From the NCBI GenBank assembly GCA_963850195.1, contig CAWKKD010000005.1, positions 2,946,978 to 3,010,977 of the forward strand: DNA of 64,000 nt, given 5' to 3'. Positions 63,395 to 64,000 of this stretch are shown here, piece after piece (position 1 is the stretch's first letter; each line of letters begins with the position of its first letter). Below the pieces are notes generated by a model, which saw nothing but the letters and a program-made list of their open reading frames with translations, searched no databases and was not told the DNA's origin. This DNA comes from Actinoallomurus sp963850195. GTDB lineage: Bacteria > Actinomycetota > Actinomycetes > Streptosporangiales > Streptosporangiaceae. The position numbers and the translations under genes are program-made.

Positions 63395-63727
63395 CTACCG
63401 TCCGCTCTCACGCTCGGCGAGGATCTCGCGCCATGGCCTACCTGCAGGAGCGGTCTCCCCGGTGGCGATCTGCGCAGCTCGTGCGTGCATCCGTCGACGG
63501 CCTTCGGGGTCGTGTGTCGAGTCGCAAGCGGAGATCCACCAGCGGTGCACGAAGTCGTTCAGTATGCCGAGATCGAGGTTGACGCGGACCTCGTCGAGTA
63601 CTGCTTTGAGTCCGGCGTCGAATGCTTCGCGGTCTTGGGGGACGACCAGGGCAGCCCGGATGGCGCGCAGACTCTTCGCCGGCTCAGGCGCGCCAACAGG
63701 GGCGAGGTCTTCCGGCTGTGCGGTCAT
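63395..63727 (-). CDS. DUF6247-like protein, probable antitoxin partner
   Basis: A 110-residue acidic helical protein (LRAIRAALVVPQDREAFDAGLKAVLDEVRVNLDLGILNDFVHRWW) matching actinobacterial DUF6247 proteins that sit directly before RelE-like genes. It is the likely antitoxin, though no DNA-binding motif is evident. GGAGG precedes the ATG. Confidence 0.72.
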   Translation of the reverse strand: MTAQPEDLAPVGAPEPAKSLRAIRAALVVPQDREAFDAGLKAVLDEVRVNLDLGILNDFVHRWWISACDSTHDPEGRRRMHARAAQIATGETAPAGRPWREILAERESGR

Positions 63728-63963
63728 CCTGGCCTCCTTCCACTCCTCCAGAGCTTACAGAGCAGGCCCGACACACACACGCGAAGTCGGACGCGCCAGT
63801 GGCTCACCGACTTCAGTTCGATACACGTAAGCACACCCGGCCGCATCCTGAGATGTTTAGGGCGAATCTGGCGTGTGAAGGAGGAGCGTCTCGTGGACGG
63901 TAACGTGCGGAGGGGCGGAGGTCCCTCACGCTGGGGTTCCAGGGGTCGCCCCCGGACCAACGG

Positions 63964-64000
63964 AGCGGGTGACGGGAATCGAACCCGCACTACCAGCTTG
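63964..64000 (-). tRNA. tRNA-Gly (CCC anticodon likely), 3' part; gene continues beyond window
   Basis: The minus strand reads CAAGCTGG, TAGTG, then GGGTTCGATTCCC (T-arm) and CACCCGCT (acceptor end with discriminator). The anticodon loop is cut by the window edge; the sister fragment at 62749 shows CCCAAG, implying anticodon CCC. Confidence 0.85.

Noticed and set aside
63724..63990. Minus-strand frame beginning MRVRFPSPAPL
   Set aside because: The peptide is the usual artefact of translating through the tRNA acceptor and T-arm; no ribosome site and no real protein family.

Overview
The window is very GC-rich, codes densely on both strands and uses many GTG starts. It carries a WhiB regulator, a SigE-type sigma factor, an actinobacterial acyl-CoA dehydrogenase of the FadE5 type and CBM2-bearing secreted glycoside hydrolases. 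All of this points to a chromosomal segment of a soil actinomycete, probably of the Streptosporangiales/Thermomonosporaceae or Streptomyces type. The assignment is by gene content only.

Left part (1-16.5 kb): the tail of a beta-helix-like membrane protein; an aldehyde dehydrogenase divergent from an E1alpha-E1beta-E2 2-oxoacid dehydrogenase operon; a DUF1203 protein; a complete sugar ABC importer (binding protein, two permeases, ATPase); a FadE5-like acyl-CoA dehydrogenase with a strong palindrome upstream; a full-length paralogue of the first membrane protein; an SDR enzyme; a rhomboid protease; a WhiB protein with a small partner; and a GNAT acetyltransferase.

Middle (16.5-38.4 kb): a small protein with a probable CTG start, followed by two tandemly duplicated family-4 glycosyltransferases and a SLATT-like two-helix membrane protein. 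Then comes a plant cell-wall degradation block: GH74 xyloglucanase, GH10 xylanase-CBM2, AA10 LPMO-CBM2, and a seven-gene overlapping operon (binding protein, two permeases, GH30, Gfo/Idh/MocA oxidoreductase, DUF6807 protein, cupin). The operon is divergent from a LacI regulator and a GH3 enzyme. It has no ATPase of its own. The secreted enzymes would cut xylan, xyloglucan and crystalline polysaccharide, and the importer plus intracellular enzymes would use the oligosaccharides.

Right-middle (38.4-53.6 kb): an Ohr peroxidase and a TetR sharing two operators, a HAD phosphatase, a sigma/anti-sigma-like pair, a secreted 5'-nucleotidase, a DUF318 permease with a His-rich TIGR03943-type partner, a TetR/SDR pair with two perfect operators, an AtuA-like protein, and a Ser/Thr kinase that contains an 8-bp tandem repeat and a downstream frame shift. 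Next are an HTH regulator and a secreted protein separated by a cluster of GATGAC half-sites, an NmrA-type reductase behind a SoxR-like promoter, and a polysaccharide deacetylase.

Right end (53.6-64 kb): a patchier region with two methyltransferases separated by a 161-bp MITE-like element, a VOC protein, a DinB remnant, proline iminopeptidase, an MHYT sensor, a cupin/PPOx operon divergent from a MocR regulator, and an integration hot spot at the window edge. There a 3'-half copy of tRNA-Gly (62749) and the start of the real tRNA-Gly (63963-64000, minus) bracket 1.2 kb carrying a DUF6247/RelE-type pair.

Recurring themes are leaderless-looking promoters (an extended -10 hexamer 6-8 nt before the start codon in about nine genes), paired operator palindromes beside regulators, GTGA/ATGA stop-start overlaps, and convergent genes with overlapping 3' ends. 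No rRNA, CRISPR array or complete transposase was seen.
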